Source: Diogma glabrata
Lineage: Eukaryota > Arthropoda > Insecta > Diptera > Cylindrotomidae
Assembly (NCBI GenBank): GCA_963693315.1
Contig: OY856187.1
Span: 79,558,796-79,622,795 of the forward strand
Length of the DNA stretch: 64,000 nucleotides
Reading direction: 5' to 3'
The position numbers were made by a program, and so were the translations under genes. Below, in pieces: positions 19,461 to 31,379 of this stretch (position 1 is its first letter; each line of letters opens with the position of its first letter). Under the pieces are notes generated by a model that worked only from the letters and a program-made list of their open reading frames with translations, was not told where the DNA came from and made no database searches.

Positions 19461-22400
19461 ATACAGAGAAATGCTACCAAAAGTCCTGCGCAGAAATGTG
19501 TTTAAGAAATTGCTCTTTGGAATTGGTAAATCGTTGGAAAAGTCAGCAACGATCAGAGCGATCTTATTCAACACGGTTTATTTAAAATAATGATAAAAAA
19601 AACAAAAACTTGAGCTCAAACGGGCATCAATAATTTAAGGAAAGCTTAGCTTCCACTGTTCATACTATTTTGCATGAGATCGTCCAATGGCCTCCAGCAA
19701 TGAAGTTTTGCGATGCTCCGAAGATTTATGTAAAAAAATTCGTAGGGATTTCTTTCAGTTCAGAAAGGAGCCTTTCTTGGATACCTCTAAATCTAGGATA
19801 AATTATTAGATCTTAGTAGCGAAATATCTCTCGTGCCAGAACACTGGCAAGATCGGATGCAAAACGTCTAACGAACTGACTAAAAGTTCTTAATGACTCG
19901 CATTGAACTATTATCTATATGGTGATCGCAATTCGTTAGTTAATCCTCTTGTTTTTTAATCTTTTAAATCGCAGACGACTGTATAGCTTTAAAAATACTC
20001 CGATAGTAAGACGTTACAATACCCGATTTTTGTCAAGTTCTAGTTTTTCAAACCGCAAAATAATGGTTGGGCTACTAACAGGTCACAGTCATATGGTGAG
20101 ACTCGGAGTACAAAAAAATGCAACATGTAAATTTTATTTTTAGAAGGCGAAACAGTCAGTGATATATCAATGGAGGAATGAAAGGCAAAACAATTAGTTA
20201 ATACATTTTCCTTCCTGGAGAATAAAACGGAAAGGGACAAACAAGGAAAACAACACCAGAGGAAACAAAATAATTTCCTGTTTCGCCATCTTACGGACAT
20301 CCTTGAAATAGTAATAGTATGGCAGCTCATACAACTTATCAAAATAAAAAAATTGTCTGTTCAGTTGTTTTTGTTTTTGTTATTACACATATTTCTTTTT
20401 ATTAACTGTTAATCCAGTATTTTTCTTCCTCTTTATTGTTGTTTTTATTTTGGTTTTTCGTTTGTTTAATTTTCATAATAACAAACCCAACACCATGGCA
20501 GTAAGAATGAGACAGATGAATGTTATTGTGTATTTTCTTTTAAATTAAAATTAAATTATTATAAATTCTTATTATTTGTGTATTTTGTTTTTGTTATTTT
20601 TATTAGTAAATTGAGAGACGTGAACTGAGATAGATGTCGAGATTTTTCATCTAAAAATTGTTTATCTGTTGTGCTTGTGTAGATAAAAGAAAATGATTTG
20701 GCCCATGCGCTCTCTTTGTTTTTTTTTTATTTTTGTGTAGTTAAAAACTAAAAAAAAAACAAATTCATTTTCTTAATATTCTTTTGATAAACTAAAGATG
20801 GCGGTTGTTATTTTTAGTGTTGTGCAAGAAAAAAATAGTTTAAAACATCTTATGTGTTAATATATTGATAAAATCCTAATTAAAATTATAAAAGATTTGC
20901 TCAAATTTTAATCTAATTTAATTTGTGATGTTTTTATTAATTTGAAAAAGTGAAATTATAATTTGTGCTGTTTTGTTGTATTTAGTAACTGTAATTTATT
21001 TTTACATTAAAAATGTGAGATAAATAAAATTTTTTGTGTGGAATTTCAATTATGTTCAAAAGAGTTTTGAAGATTAGAAATAAGATTTTTTATGCTTTTT
21101 AAAAATATGAAAAAAAATTAAGGGTGCGACAGTTATAAAACAAATTAATTAATTTTCAAATTAATCAAATGAAAATATTTTTTTTTAAATTGTACTCTGA
21201 AATATTTTAAAGAAGAAAAAAAATGAGGGTGAAATATTGTTTAAAAGAAATAAATTTTTGAGTATATATATAGGGAACAAATTTGTGCAATGGTTCTATT
21301 TTCTCTTTTGTTGATATTTGATCTAAAAGGGATGAATTTATTCTCGACAATATGACGTCATTAGTTTTATTTTTATTTGGCCATAATTTTATTTAATAAA
21401 TTTTTTTGATTATTTGAAGTATTGAGGGCAGTTTGTACTCACCGCAGACTGTGTAATGTTATTCATAATTCTTGTATGTAATCTATTGCGTTCAATCGTG
21501 TTATCTTGTATATTATTTCAACGCCGTTAAAAGTTGAAGAATTGTCTAGAAATTCACATATTTTATGTTTTATTGTTACGTTCTATATATGTAGATTTAT
21601 TTGCTTAATAATAAATTTGGATAACTCAATTTTTTTTATATCTGATCTTATTGTTTTCGTATTCTTTGTCTTTTGTTTTGTTATACATAGTACATACAAT
21701 TTTTACTCTTAAAGTAAATACTTCAAGAACATATTTTACGTTTTTCAATTATTAAGATTTTTTCTCTATGCTGTGGGAACAAGATTGTGTTTTTTGTCTG
21801 CATATGGATAAAATTCTTGTTAATGTTTCCGGAATAAGTCTTTTCGGTGATTTGGACAAACGGCATAATTTTTTTCTAGAATTAGATATAGGTACGAAAC
21901 ACTCGACTGATTTTAACTTATTGAATGTGACCAAAAGTGACAAACTTTAAATAGCAAATACTGGTTTGAATGTATGTACAATGTAAATCAATGATAGTGA
22001 CAAAAATGCTATATCTATGATTTAAAAAAGATAAAATGTTTTTTTAAATATTGGGAAGCCGTATTTCAATTTTAATTCTGAATAAGATATCTTTTATCTA
22101 GTGCTATACTGTAAATATTTCAGGAAATTCGGGATCCAATCGGTCCTGCCTTATCGAGTGCTTTGTTGTGCTTCGGCGTTTTGCTTGACTTTTTCGGAAA
22201 ATCATATTTTATTACATTTATGCTGTTTGTCACAGAGTTTTGCATTAATTCTTTCTAAAGGCATTTTTAGAATATTTTTGTTAAAGCAATACCGATTAAG
22301 AAGTAACTGTTTACACAAATACTACACTAGACGAACGTTGTTCTACTGAATAACGGAACTATTTTACCCTATAAAAAAATGAATTAGGTCTGTCTATATC

Positions 22401-22539
22401 AAAACTCGGAAGAACGCCACAGTTGGTTATTTTATTTTATAAAATTAGAAAATTGTGTTTTGCCAAATTAAAAAATATTAAACTGTGAGGTGTTTATGAT
22501 AGGTTCGTTTAAATTTTTGTAAATTAAATCTGCCCCTTC
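19461..22539. other. AT-rich stretch, no recognisable feature
   Basis: It consists of simple A/T-rich sequence with short frames lacking motifs on both strands. No repeat boundary, RNA gene or domain is recognised. Confidence 0.5.
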
Positions 22540-24532
22540 CCTTGGAAGAATAGCGGCACAACTCAAAAATCATGAAAATTGACTTTTCTGCATAAAATGA
22601 TCGTAATATCGTCAAATTTTTATGTGGTAAAGTGTCACAATTTAAACCCACTCCTAAAAACGGTAGGTGGCACTTGTGCCACTACATATTCAAAATTTGA
22701 AACTTTTCATATTTTTCGCTGCAACAACGTCACAACTCATAAGTACAGTTGAATCGAATCCTTTTTACATTGCACATCAACTTTTTTGGTCAAAATAGTC
22801 ACAACTTAAAATATACATTTTTCTATTAAAAATTCTTTTGAGAATTGTGTCCTTTTTGGATCAGTATTCCTTATAAAAATGTAATAGTGTATTCTTTTCG
22901 ACTGTACTGAATAAGTTCCAATACCGAATTATCGAAATTTGTATTCTTTTGGGTTGCACCAGCACAGAATTATGATTTCGATCGTATTCTTTTGGAAACA
23001 GAATTATTATTTTGCCCACACTGATTCCAAAAAAGTAGCATCGTAGAAATTGGTGGTGTTGAAGTTGTACTTTTTTTTGTGTGATTCTTGTTTGTTTATT
23101 TTTTTGAAAACCGAGATTATAGCAATTACTTAATGTACTATAATATTTTTACCAAAGAGTTTAATTTGTCATTCTTTCAGCCTAAGAAAGACTAATGCGA
23201 ACTCTGCTCGCAGTTTAACAATTCCAATGAAAATGAGAAAGCCGTTCTGCAAGAAAAGTATTACGATCATTTAAATGAAAAAAAATTATCTCGGATTGAG
23301 AAGGAAACTGATAAGAAATCGGATAATAAAGTAGCCGTATACGATCTTCAAGCCATATTACCCTGCCCGCGGGGAGATGTATCATCGTTCTATTACGTAT
23401 CCAAAGTAAATGTTTTTAATTTAACAATTTTTGATCTGAAATCAAATGATGTAGATTGCTACAAATGGCACGAGGTCCAAGCAAAACGAGGGTCTAACGA
23501 AATCGGTACATGTGTTTGGCGATATTTGGAACAAATAAATAAGGCAGCGAGCGACACAAATTCAAATAAAACTGTGAATGTTATTTTTTATTCAGACAAT
23601 TGTGCCGGCCAGAACAAAAACAAAAACATTATTGCAATGTATCGAAATGCTATTTTACAATTTAAGTCAATAAATTCTATAAGCCATAAGTATTTAATCA
23701 CTGGCCACAGTCAAAATGAGGGGGATAGCGCCCACTCTGTCATAGAAAGACAAATTAAGAGCCAGAAAATCGGCTCCGATTTATGTACCAGACCAGCATG
23801 TGAGCCTGATAAGATCAGCGAAAAAAACTGGCAAACCATACAAAGTGCACGAACTTTGTTACGACGACTTTTATGATTTTAAAAATTGCAATAATATTCA
23901 TTACAATAATAAAAATACTGACGGAGAAGTCTTTAAAATTACAAATGTAAAAGTTATAAAATTGGAACGAGACAAACAAAAACACTTGCTATATAAGAAT
24001 TCATACAGTGATCGAGAGTTTAAAACTGTTCCGCTGCAACTGATACGAAGTTTACGAAACAAAAAACAAGAGGTTGAATTAAAAAAGGCCTATACCTCAA
24101 AGGCGGGTATCACCGAGGAGAAGAAAAAAGGCCTGTTACGTTTAATTACCAAAGGAGCAATTCCTAAATATTATCTAGATTTTTACACAAATTTGTGATT
24201 CTTTCTTAAGATAAATTCCATTTTTATTACTTTGAATTACTTAATAAAAAAAAATTTGAATTAATAATATTTAATTGTTTTAGTCAAAAGAGTCATAAGT
24301 CAAAATAAACAGTTTTTTTTTCTTTTTTTACAAAATAAAGGATTATTGTTGAACTTAGAAATAAAACCACCTACGTTAAGGATGGCTGAAAGCACCTTTA
24401 ATACATTGGTAAAGGTATTTTTTGCTTTAGCTTTTTCATGGCTTCCTAATTAAATTACAATTTAATTAAAATTTTTGATTTTAATTTTCTCAACATTTCT
24501 ATTTTTTGAGTTGTGCCGCTATTCTTCCAAGG
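22540..24532 (+). mobile_element. DNA element with about 30-bp inverted ends
   Basis: The left end CCTTGGAAGAATAGCGGCAC (22540) continues with AACTCAAAAA and is matched as an inverted copy ending at 24532 (nearly perfect over 30 bp). Motifs like GTCACAACTYA recur inside the left end (22635, 22729, 22799), and a related GAGTCATAAGTCAAAATA lies near 24290. They could be subterminal binding sites. The interior encodes a broken transposase-like protein. No clear target duplication is visible, so superfamily is undetermined. Confidence 0.8.
23182..24198 (+). pseudogene. Transposase-like protein (DUF7869-like), broken
   Basis: A long plus-strand frame runs from 23196 to about 23820 and continues, after a frameshift near an A-run at about 23825, to a stop at 24198 (ending KYYLDFYTNL). 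Motifs: a CELC pair at the start, CYKWHEVQAKRGSNEIGTC, IFYSDNCAGQNKNKNIIAMY, and TGHSQNEGDSAHSVIE. The DNCxGQNKN and GHSxxxxD blocks fit a DDE-type nuclease fold, and from memory resemble the domain Pfam calls DUF7869. The start follows TTCTTTCAG, a good splice acceptor, so this may be the last exon; upstream exons are not recognisable. One in-frame stop lies at 23193. Confidence 0.7.
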
Positions 24533-24795
24533 TAGCGATATATTAATTTTTTTTTTAAATTAAACAAAATGGCACCCAACAAGTATCATTAAAATTTTTT
24601 GATATGTTCAAAATTGATTTGAAAATGTATCAAATTAAAAGCTCATTACAAGCCGATTAAGAAGAGACGACCTATAAAAGTTATCGGTAAATAAAAAAAA
24701 TAATCCAAATTAAAAACTATAAATTTTGTTTTTAATACTTCATGAGCGATCGAATCGAAACGCAGCTACATCATATTTTATGATGCTATGCTAAC

Positions 24796-26061
24796 TTTTT
24801 TTTTAAAATAAAATGTGTTGTGTAGTAGGGTTTACACTATGTGTCACAACAACACATAAACACCTTTTAAGACCTAAGTCCCACAACAACTTGCGCTAAA
24901 AGGTGTTTATGAACGCTTTTTTTAAACCTCTGCAGATTGAAACAACCTGAGACTATGGATTCCGGCAACCTATTCCATTTGTATGCAGCTCGGACAAAGA
25001 AGTCTTTGATCTGCCAGTATGACAGCGCGGGATCTCGACCGTTTGACTGGTTGCGCTAGCCAATTGGCGAGTGAAACGGGGGTAAGCATAAGTTTGAGGA
25101 ATGATGCTGCTGATTTAATCTAAGCACTGGTGATGACTATATTTGTAATAAACAACGAGGTTAGAAACAGTGCGACGATGTTGAAGGGAATCAAGTTTTG
25201 ATATCAAATATCGATCCCCCACAAATCGTATACCTAGCTTTTGAACAAAGTCCAAGAGGGCCAAGATGGAAAAAAAAGTAGGACCTCAAATTTGACAACA
25301 GTACTGCATACAGGGGCGAATATAGGACTTATAACCATGGAGCGATTGCTATGGAGTGAAACCTTTTTTTGCTTCCACACATACTGAGTAAAATATCTTT
25401 GGGGAACTCGGTCTTTGATCTGGAAACAATCAACAGCTGTGTTTTGGTAGAGTTGAAATTGACCCGGTTTTGGTCACCCCAATCGGCGATTTTTTTAGGT
25501 TTTTATTTACGTTTATGACAGCGTCTCTCCGGACGGGATTAATTCGTTCGTGCATTTTACCTTTTGAAGGAAGGGGCTCGAATGACTTGTGCAGAGTACT
25601 ATCATCTGCAAAACTATTTATTGGGTTGCTGGTGATTTTCAACAATTCGTTGATATAGATCAAAAATAGGGTTGGGGACAATACTGAGCCTTGGGGTACA
25701 CCAGCTTTAATTAGTTTAGATTCAAGCAAAAATCCGTCAAAGGAGACCGAAATGTATCGGTTGGATAGAAAATTTTGAATCAGCTTCACAACATTAGGAT
25801 GAAAACCATACGCAACGAGCTTGTTGATTAAGTTGGCATGCCAGACTCGATCGAATGCCTTGGAGATGTCTAAAGCGATAATGTATGTTTCATCACCTTT
25901 ATCAAGTATGCTGTTCCAACAATGTTTAATACGCCACATAGTTTAATAGATTTGGTAGTTGATCTTTTGTTTCGAAAACCGTATTGGCTGTCTGCTATTC
26001 AATGATTTACTTTCAAAAATTTTGAAGTATGTGTATTAATATAATGCTTGTAGACTTTGGA
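24796..26061 (-). pseudogene. LINE copy B, RT core to 3' end
   Basis: Minus-strand RT motifs: QYGFRNKRSTTKS near 25960, then ALDISKAFDRVWH (catalytic Asp), VPQGSVLSPTLFLIYINELL and NSFADDSTLH (FADD catalytic pair) in 25430-25939. Past broken frames a C-terminal FFVRAAYKWNRLPESIVS follows and the ORF stops near 24880. The 3' UTR ends with TAAAATAAAATGTG on the plus strand next to a T-run (24796-24803), the poly-A tail. The overall type is CR1/Jockey-like. The catalytic residues survive although frames are broken, so it is a relatively recent corpse. Confidence 0.88.
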
Positions 26062-26063
26062 TA

Positions 26064-27604
26064 CACTGAAAAAAAAATGTATGTAAAATCAACGAAAATC
26101 TCTGTTGATTCAACATACATTTCAATCGGTTTTGATCCTACAAATTGTTCGTTAAATTCAACAACTCATGTCTGTTGATTTAATTTTACCAATAATTTTC
26201 AAAGGACAGTAAGTAAATTTAACGAACATGTTTGTTGATAATTACGAACAAAACACACAATCTGACTGTTAAAATAACGTACACGTTTGTTGAAGTATTT
26301 TATCCAATTTATTAGTATTTTATCAAATATAAGAAGTATTTTATCAAATATATAGTAACAAACACTATTTACATCGGTCCAATAATCTGAAAAATAAAAC
26401 TAGCAAAAATAATAACACCAATTTGTATTGATACTCCTTAAGAATATTATTTATTTTACAAAATATTAATGTTGGATACACATAATATGTCAAATAAATA
26501 ATTATAATTTAATTTGTTTCCTTTGATTTGATAATGCTTTTCTTTAAGATGTTGATGGCCTAATATGTGTGAATTATGTGATTGCATAAAATAACCATAG
26601 TCCTGTGAAGTTTTGGAATTCTGATTTGAAATATATTATTACTAAATGTAAAAACTTTAACGTTATCGCAAATTTTTTTTAACATTCTTTTTTTACAACT
26701 AAATTCATATTTAATTTTTATATTATAATATTAAGTAATTGTAATTAATTAAGTAATTGAAAACGTTAAACTTTCTTGAATATTGCATTTAGTTTACATT
26801 AGATGATCCTTGCAGCACAGAAGAAATGTTGCTGATCTGACAATTTTCTATAAATACGTTATTGATGAACAAACTTCCAATGAGATCAAATTAATCTTAC
26901 CTGAACTAGCAAACCTATCGCGTAACACCAGAGCAAATGTTATAACCCATCCTTTTTCAGTTCATATAGAAAGGTGCAGAATTGTTACATTCCAGCGTGA
27001 TTTTTTAAACAGAGTCTCTCATTTATGGAATGCCTTACATCAATTGGTTTTCCCTGATAGCTTCAATCCTCAAAGTTTCAAAGTTAGCGTCCATAAATTT
27101 CTTAAAGAAACTGTATAAGTATTCAAATTAAATCCTAATCCCTAGTTGGGCATAGTATCTTCGGATATTCAGAGACGTTAATTTATAATTTATTATAATT
27201 AACACTAAATATGCCTAATTTTGAATAAAAAAAAAATAACACAATTCACTTGATAAATATCCTGACACATTTTATTTTAAAATTTGACCTAGTTTTTATT
27301 TAACACAACTTAATTTTTATACACTTTACTAACTTCATCAAAATTAACTAACAAATAATGAAAATGGCTACTACTCTGTATTCTGCAAATGGTTTTATTC
27401 TTTGTTTTCATATGTCTTATATTCAACAACGAAAATCAACGTACAGTTCGTAAATGTCGTGAAAAATATTTAACAAACATGTTTGTTGAAAATTAAAAAT
27501 TAACAGATATGTCTGTTGAAACCCCCAAATTCAAACAACATGTCGTTTAAATAAATTTAACAGACAAATGTTCGTTGAATTTCACCTACATATTTTTTTG
27601 AGTG
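26064..27604. mobile_element. TA-inserted DNA element cutting LINE copy B
   Basis: The ends are CACTGAAAAAAAAATGTATG (26064) and, inverted, CACTCAAAAAAATATGTAGG (from 27604), flanked by TA at 26062-26063 and 27605-27606. Near both ends short motifs of the form ACATGTTTGTTGA or TTCAACAAACATGT recur many times. It has no transposase. It contains a LINE 3' end at 26795-27238. A second member lies at 60321-63107. TA duplication suggests a Tc1/mariner-type or similar transposase acting in trans. Confidence 0.88.
26795..27238 (+). mobile_element. 5'-truncated CR1/Jockey-like LINE 3' end
   Basis: The plus-strand frame 26810-27118 carries LQHRRNVADLTIFYKYVIDE at its start and FLNRVSHLWNALHQLVFPDS near its end, the thumb and C-terminus of RT. 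The 3' UTR has the hairpin TATC-TTCG-GATA at 27156-27167 and ends in a poly-A run near 27237. It is the same family as 14885-15227. It has no internal stop, so this is a young fragment. Its orientation is opposite to LINE copy B around it. Confidence 0.88.
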
Positions 27605-27606
27605 TA

Positions 27607-28200
27607 GGACCGATAGTAAAACTATTGGCCTATAATTTGAGATATCGGATTTTGGGTCACTTTCGGGGATGGGCTGGACATTTGCCAACTTCCAGCACGA
27701 GCAAAATATGCCAGATGCAAGTTCTTTAGAAAAGGTTTTTAAAATAATGGGTGGAATATCTTCCATTCCTGATGCTTTGTTGATGTTTAACCCCTTTAAA
27801 AGTTTAGCGACTATTTTGGGTTTAAAGTGGATTCCATTCATATTAACTCCTGAAGACTGGATTTTGGGTATTTCTTTAGGAGTTTCCAAAACAGTGGAGT
27901 TCAGAGCAAAACGTTCAGGGAACAAGTTAGCTTTTCTTGCGGAATCATTGACGATTAAATTACCATCAATAATCGGGGGAATATAAGATTTTGTACCAGA
28001 ATTTAAATAATTAATGGCACTGTAGAAACTCCTGTCAGAAATAGACATAGATGTAAGTTTTGAAGCTTTCGCTCTGTCAATATCAGACTTTTCGTTTGAG
28101 ATAATCTGGTAAGATATTTTGTTGGCCTTTAGATATTGGGATCGATTAGCGGGAGTCTTGTTATGAATATATGAATCCATATATTAAATGATCTACGTTT
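27607..28200 (-). pseudogene. LINE copy B, pre-RT and start of RT
   Basis: The minus-strand frame of 207 codons (27557-28180) includes FYSAINYLNSGTKSYIPPII, GLNINKASGMEDIPPIILK (usual GPDG box as GMED) and CWKLANVQPIPESD with SNYRPI (RT motifs 0-2). It then runs into the inserted DNA element, so its last ten or so residues are transposon sequence. With the insertion and one TA removed, the frame goes straight on as LSVLSKVYK. Confidence 0.88.
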
Positions 28201-28930
28201 GTTTCTAAGTACCGCTTTGGCAGCTTTCGAAGTGTTTTTGTTTGGGTTTTACTATGGAAAAAGGGACGAATTTATTGATAGCAAATTAGATGGTTTCTGT
28301 AAAGTTTTGAGCAGAAACATTTGCATTGTCAGTGTAAAAACAATGACGGTCGAAAGGGAAACCATGGAAAAAATTTTGTAGACCACTCTTATCCGTTTTT
28401 GAGTAGTGACATATTTTACGGGGTTTGAGAGTCTGTTTTTTATGTTTTATTAAAGAACGGATAACTAAGCAAAAAATCTTATCATACAATAAAATATGAC
28501 ATATGCCAATATTTCATGATAAGTTGAAGAAATAATAACAAAATAATAAGTGAAAAACAAATTGTAAGAAATTTGCAGAAAACATAACAAAACGATGATG
28601 CAGCGCACCCAGACGCACCGCTCACCACCTCAATCGAAGCACAAAGCCCACACATAATTGTATGTTGACCTGATTCCTCGGACGAGCTAATGAGCGGTAC
28701 TACTACGGAACGCTACCTAGTTAACTAGGAGTGTTGCCGTTTACTAATTAAAGTTCGTACGCCAACCCTAAGATATCATCTTGGCTAATGATATCTCCTG
28801 CCATTGCTAGTGGTATGTGATGTCTCACGCTAACTCATATGCAATGGCAGGAACTGGAGTACGCAGGGTAGTCAGACCCGTAGATCAATATTGATCATAA
28901 TCGATCAAAATCGACCCCTCCTGCGTACTT
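28201..28930 (-). mobile_element. LINE copy B, 5' region
   Basis: 28440-28930 matches the copy A 5' region, including the ATGGCAGGAGATAT start near 28800 and the GATC-rich terminus. Only about 240 bp lies between this and the pre-RT frame, so the endonuclease has been deleted. That 240 bp encodes nothing recognisable on the minus strand (frame 28286-28489). Confidence 0.75.
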
Positions 28931-29344
28931 AGAGCTAGGTAAATGATTTTCATCTATTTGAGGCATATGTCGACATAATTTAAAAAAATTTTGATTACAA
29001 AAGTTAGACATGTTTAGTGTTAATCTATAATTTACCATGGTTAAAAAATATCGATCTAAAAGTTAGTGAGGAAAACCCAAGAAGAAAAAATCACTGTGAA
29101 ATGCGATTGCTCTACATTTTGAAACGTGTTTGGGTGGAGTGAAACTGTTGTTCTAGTTTGCTGTAATCGGCGCACAACGGCGCAGCCACAGAATTACATA
29201 TAATATGTATATAAGGTAAAAAGGGGTAAAAAATCCCATATAATGTAAAAACATTTTCCATAATATGGAGTCTAATGACAGTGGAAAAATTCAACTTAAG
29301 TAAAAATAAATAAGTGATAAAGAAGTTTCAACTTCGAAATTGTC

Positions 29345-29450
29345 ATCGCCTCAACGGCGTAATCGATAGCGTGTCTGCCCAAGGATTCGAGCCGGGTACT
29401 GACGAGGAAGGTTCGAATTCATCCGAAACACGAAAAATGTGAAATGGAGT
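29345..29450 (+). repeat. tRNA-derived SINE-like copy
   Basis: An A-box-like GTAATCGATAGCGTG (about 29359-29373) is followed by a B box GGTTCGAATTC at 29410-29420 and then CGAAACACGAAAAA. The same GTTCGAATTC followed by CGAAACAC occurs in the minus-strand copy at 30010-30100, so the two are related copies of one Pol III-derived family. Acceptor pairing is absent. Confidence 0.5.
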
Positions 29451-29895
29451 TTTTTTCTGAGAAACTTCAAACTATACCTTTGAATTGAAAAAATTCCAGA
29501 TACTTCTTTACTTACTTGAGTTTAGTTGACCTCAAAAACCCAAATGTATTAAAGGTATTTCACAGGATTAGCCATGACTGCCCTGCCCCAAAAACATAGC
29601 ATTCGAAATTTTCAGTTCCAATTCGAGTTTCAGCTCTTCGTCTATAACTAACAGAAGATTGTTCCTTATTTCTTTGGTATTTTTTGTATTAAATTTCTAG
29701 ATATTACGATGTGTGACATAGGATGAGAGAATATTTCGTCAACATCTAAGTCAACATTCTAATCAACATCCTAAGTCACGAGTTTAAAGTCATTATTGAT
29801 TGTTGCCAATCAATGCGAAACTTAATATCTGACGTAAAGTCAATATGTTGTTATATTTTTGGTTAGGAAAGATAGACAACATTAGGGGAATTTTT

Positions 29896-30147
29896 AATTT
29901 CGGATTGGTTTTTGTGAACAATTAAGCTTAAGTACATATTGGAAATCACTTGAATTTTGCAATTCGAAATAACTTTTCATTTTCTCTAAAATTCCTTTAG
30001 AAAAAATTTTGTTGTGTTTCGTGTCAGAATTCGAACTACATTCATCAGAGACACATTGTTCAAATTCCGTGTGTCTTACACAACTTAGCCAAAGCGGCGA
30101 TGAATATGTACTTAAGCTTAATTGTTCACAAAAACCAATCCGAAATT
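29896..30147. repeat. Perfect 45-bp inverted repeat around a SINE-like copy
   Basis: 29896-29940 is the exact reverse complement of 30103-30147 (45 of 45 bases by eye). The 162-bp loop holds a SINE-like copy on the minus strand. A long perfect stem in otherwise decayed DNA points to recent formation or to ongoing gene conversion. Confidence 0.85.
30010..30100 (-). repeat. SINE-like copy in the hairpin loop
   Basis: On the minus strand the A box is TGGCTAAGTTGTG (30079-30091) and the B box AGTTCGAATTC (30027-30037), followed by TGACACGAAACACAACAAAA. Its 5' edge nearly touches the right arm of the inverted repeat. Confidence 0.5.
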
Positions 30148-31370
30148 GTTCCTTATCTTTCTTGTGAAAATGTGTTTCAAGTTCAACTCATGAAGTTGAA
30201 CAAAAAATCATAACCTCATAAATCATGCGATATTGCGAATACACACAATTGAATAAAAAAAATAAAACTATAAAATCCACAAAAACACAGTGGGTTAAAT
30301 TTTTGTTATAAAACAAATTGTTGTTTGAAGAAAAAGAAGGAATTTACAAGCCCTCGGTAATCGAGTTATACTATCCTTATGAAAATCAGACGGAAATCGT
30401 TTGTGATTCTGTTGTACAATTGTGAATTGATACTCGAACATAGTGGTGATACACTACTGTACAGCATATAACTGTTTTTTTTCAAATGTATATTCTAATT
30501 TGGTAATGTTAATTACAATTATCTTATCATTTTAATTATTATTACATCATTGTTTTGGTATATTTTACTGTAAATTAGTTCTAAAAGTTTACAGTACTTT
30601 TTGTCGTGTAAATGATTAAATATAACAAAACAAACAAAAATTAATCATGCGGAAAACTTGTTTTTTTTTCAAACCTAGATGAAATCAAATTATATTTTTA
30701 CACACAAGTAAAACCGCTGTTCAAATGTTATGACTTTATGTCTGTTATTGAAAATTTATCGCTTCGCTGTCACTTTTTCTTCTTTGCAAACATTGTCGAT
30801 TAAAAGAACATTTTATAACTAAAGTCTAAACAGTCTATTTTGATTGTTTGCCAGTTATCAAAAACGTATTTTTTTTTGTAATTAACAACTTTAATTGCTA
30901 AACAATAATGAACCGAATTATGTTAATAAAAAAGTCAGGCAAGTGCGAATAAAATTCGCTCGCCAAGGTTTCCGTGAATGTAAAAGAACACAATAGCCGT
31001 GTTCGATTTGCACTGAAGCAACTGAAACAACTGAAAAATTATATGCAATTGTTGTTGTTTTTTCAGTTATTTCAGGCAAATCGAACGCACCTATTATCAA
31101 AAATAATTGACAAAAAGTTGTGTTGTAATGTCTTTATATTGCCAGACCATAGACACATAACAAAATAAATGTTTAATCGTAAATGTCAATAGTAAATTAC
31201 AATCACATACAACTCATTGATCAAAAATCACACCAAACATGTTGCTTCAGGTTAAATCTTATCCATAGCTGTTTATGGTAACTCAAGAAAGATTCAAGTA
31301 CACCAGCTTGTAAATGGTTTAAATTTGATTATTTTTTGGGTCAATCAAGTGTCGAAATTTAGGGGAGTGG
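30148..31370. other. AT-rich stretch with a short imperfect hairpin
   Basis: No gene is seen. An imperfect inverted repeat occupies about 30998-31092: GTTCGATTTGCACTGAAGCA pairs with the complement of the segment ending TCAGGCAAATCGAACG. It explains short open frames on both strands there. Confidence 0.45.
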
Positions 31371-31379
31371 AGAGACTAC

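Noticed and set aside
27669..27986. 105-codon plus-strand frame
   Set aside because: It is antisense to the RT entry region of LINE copy B.
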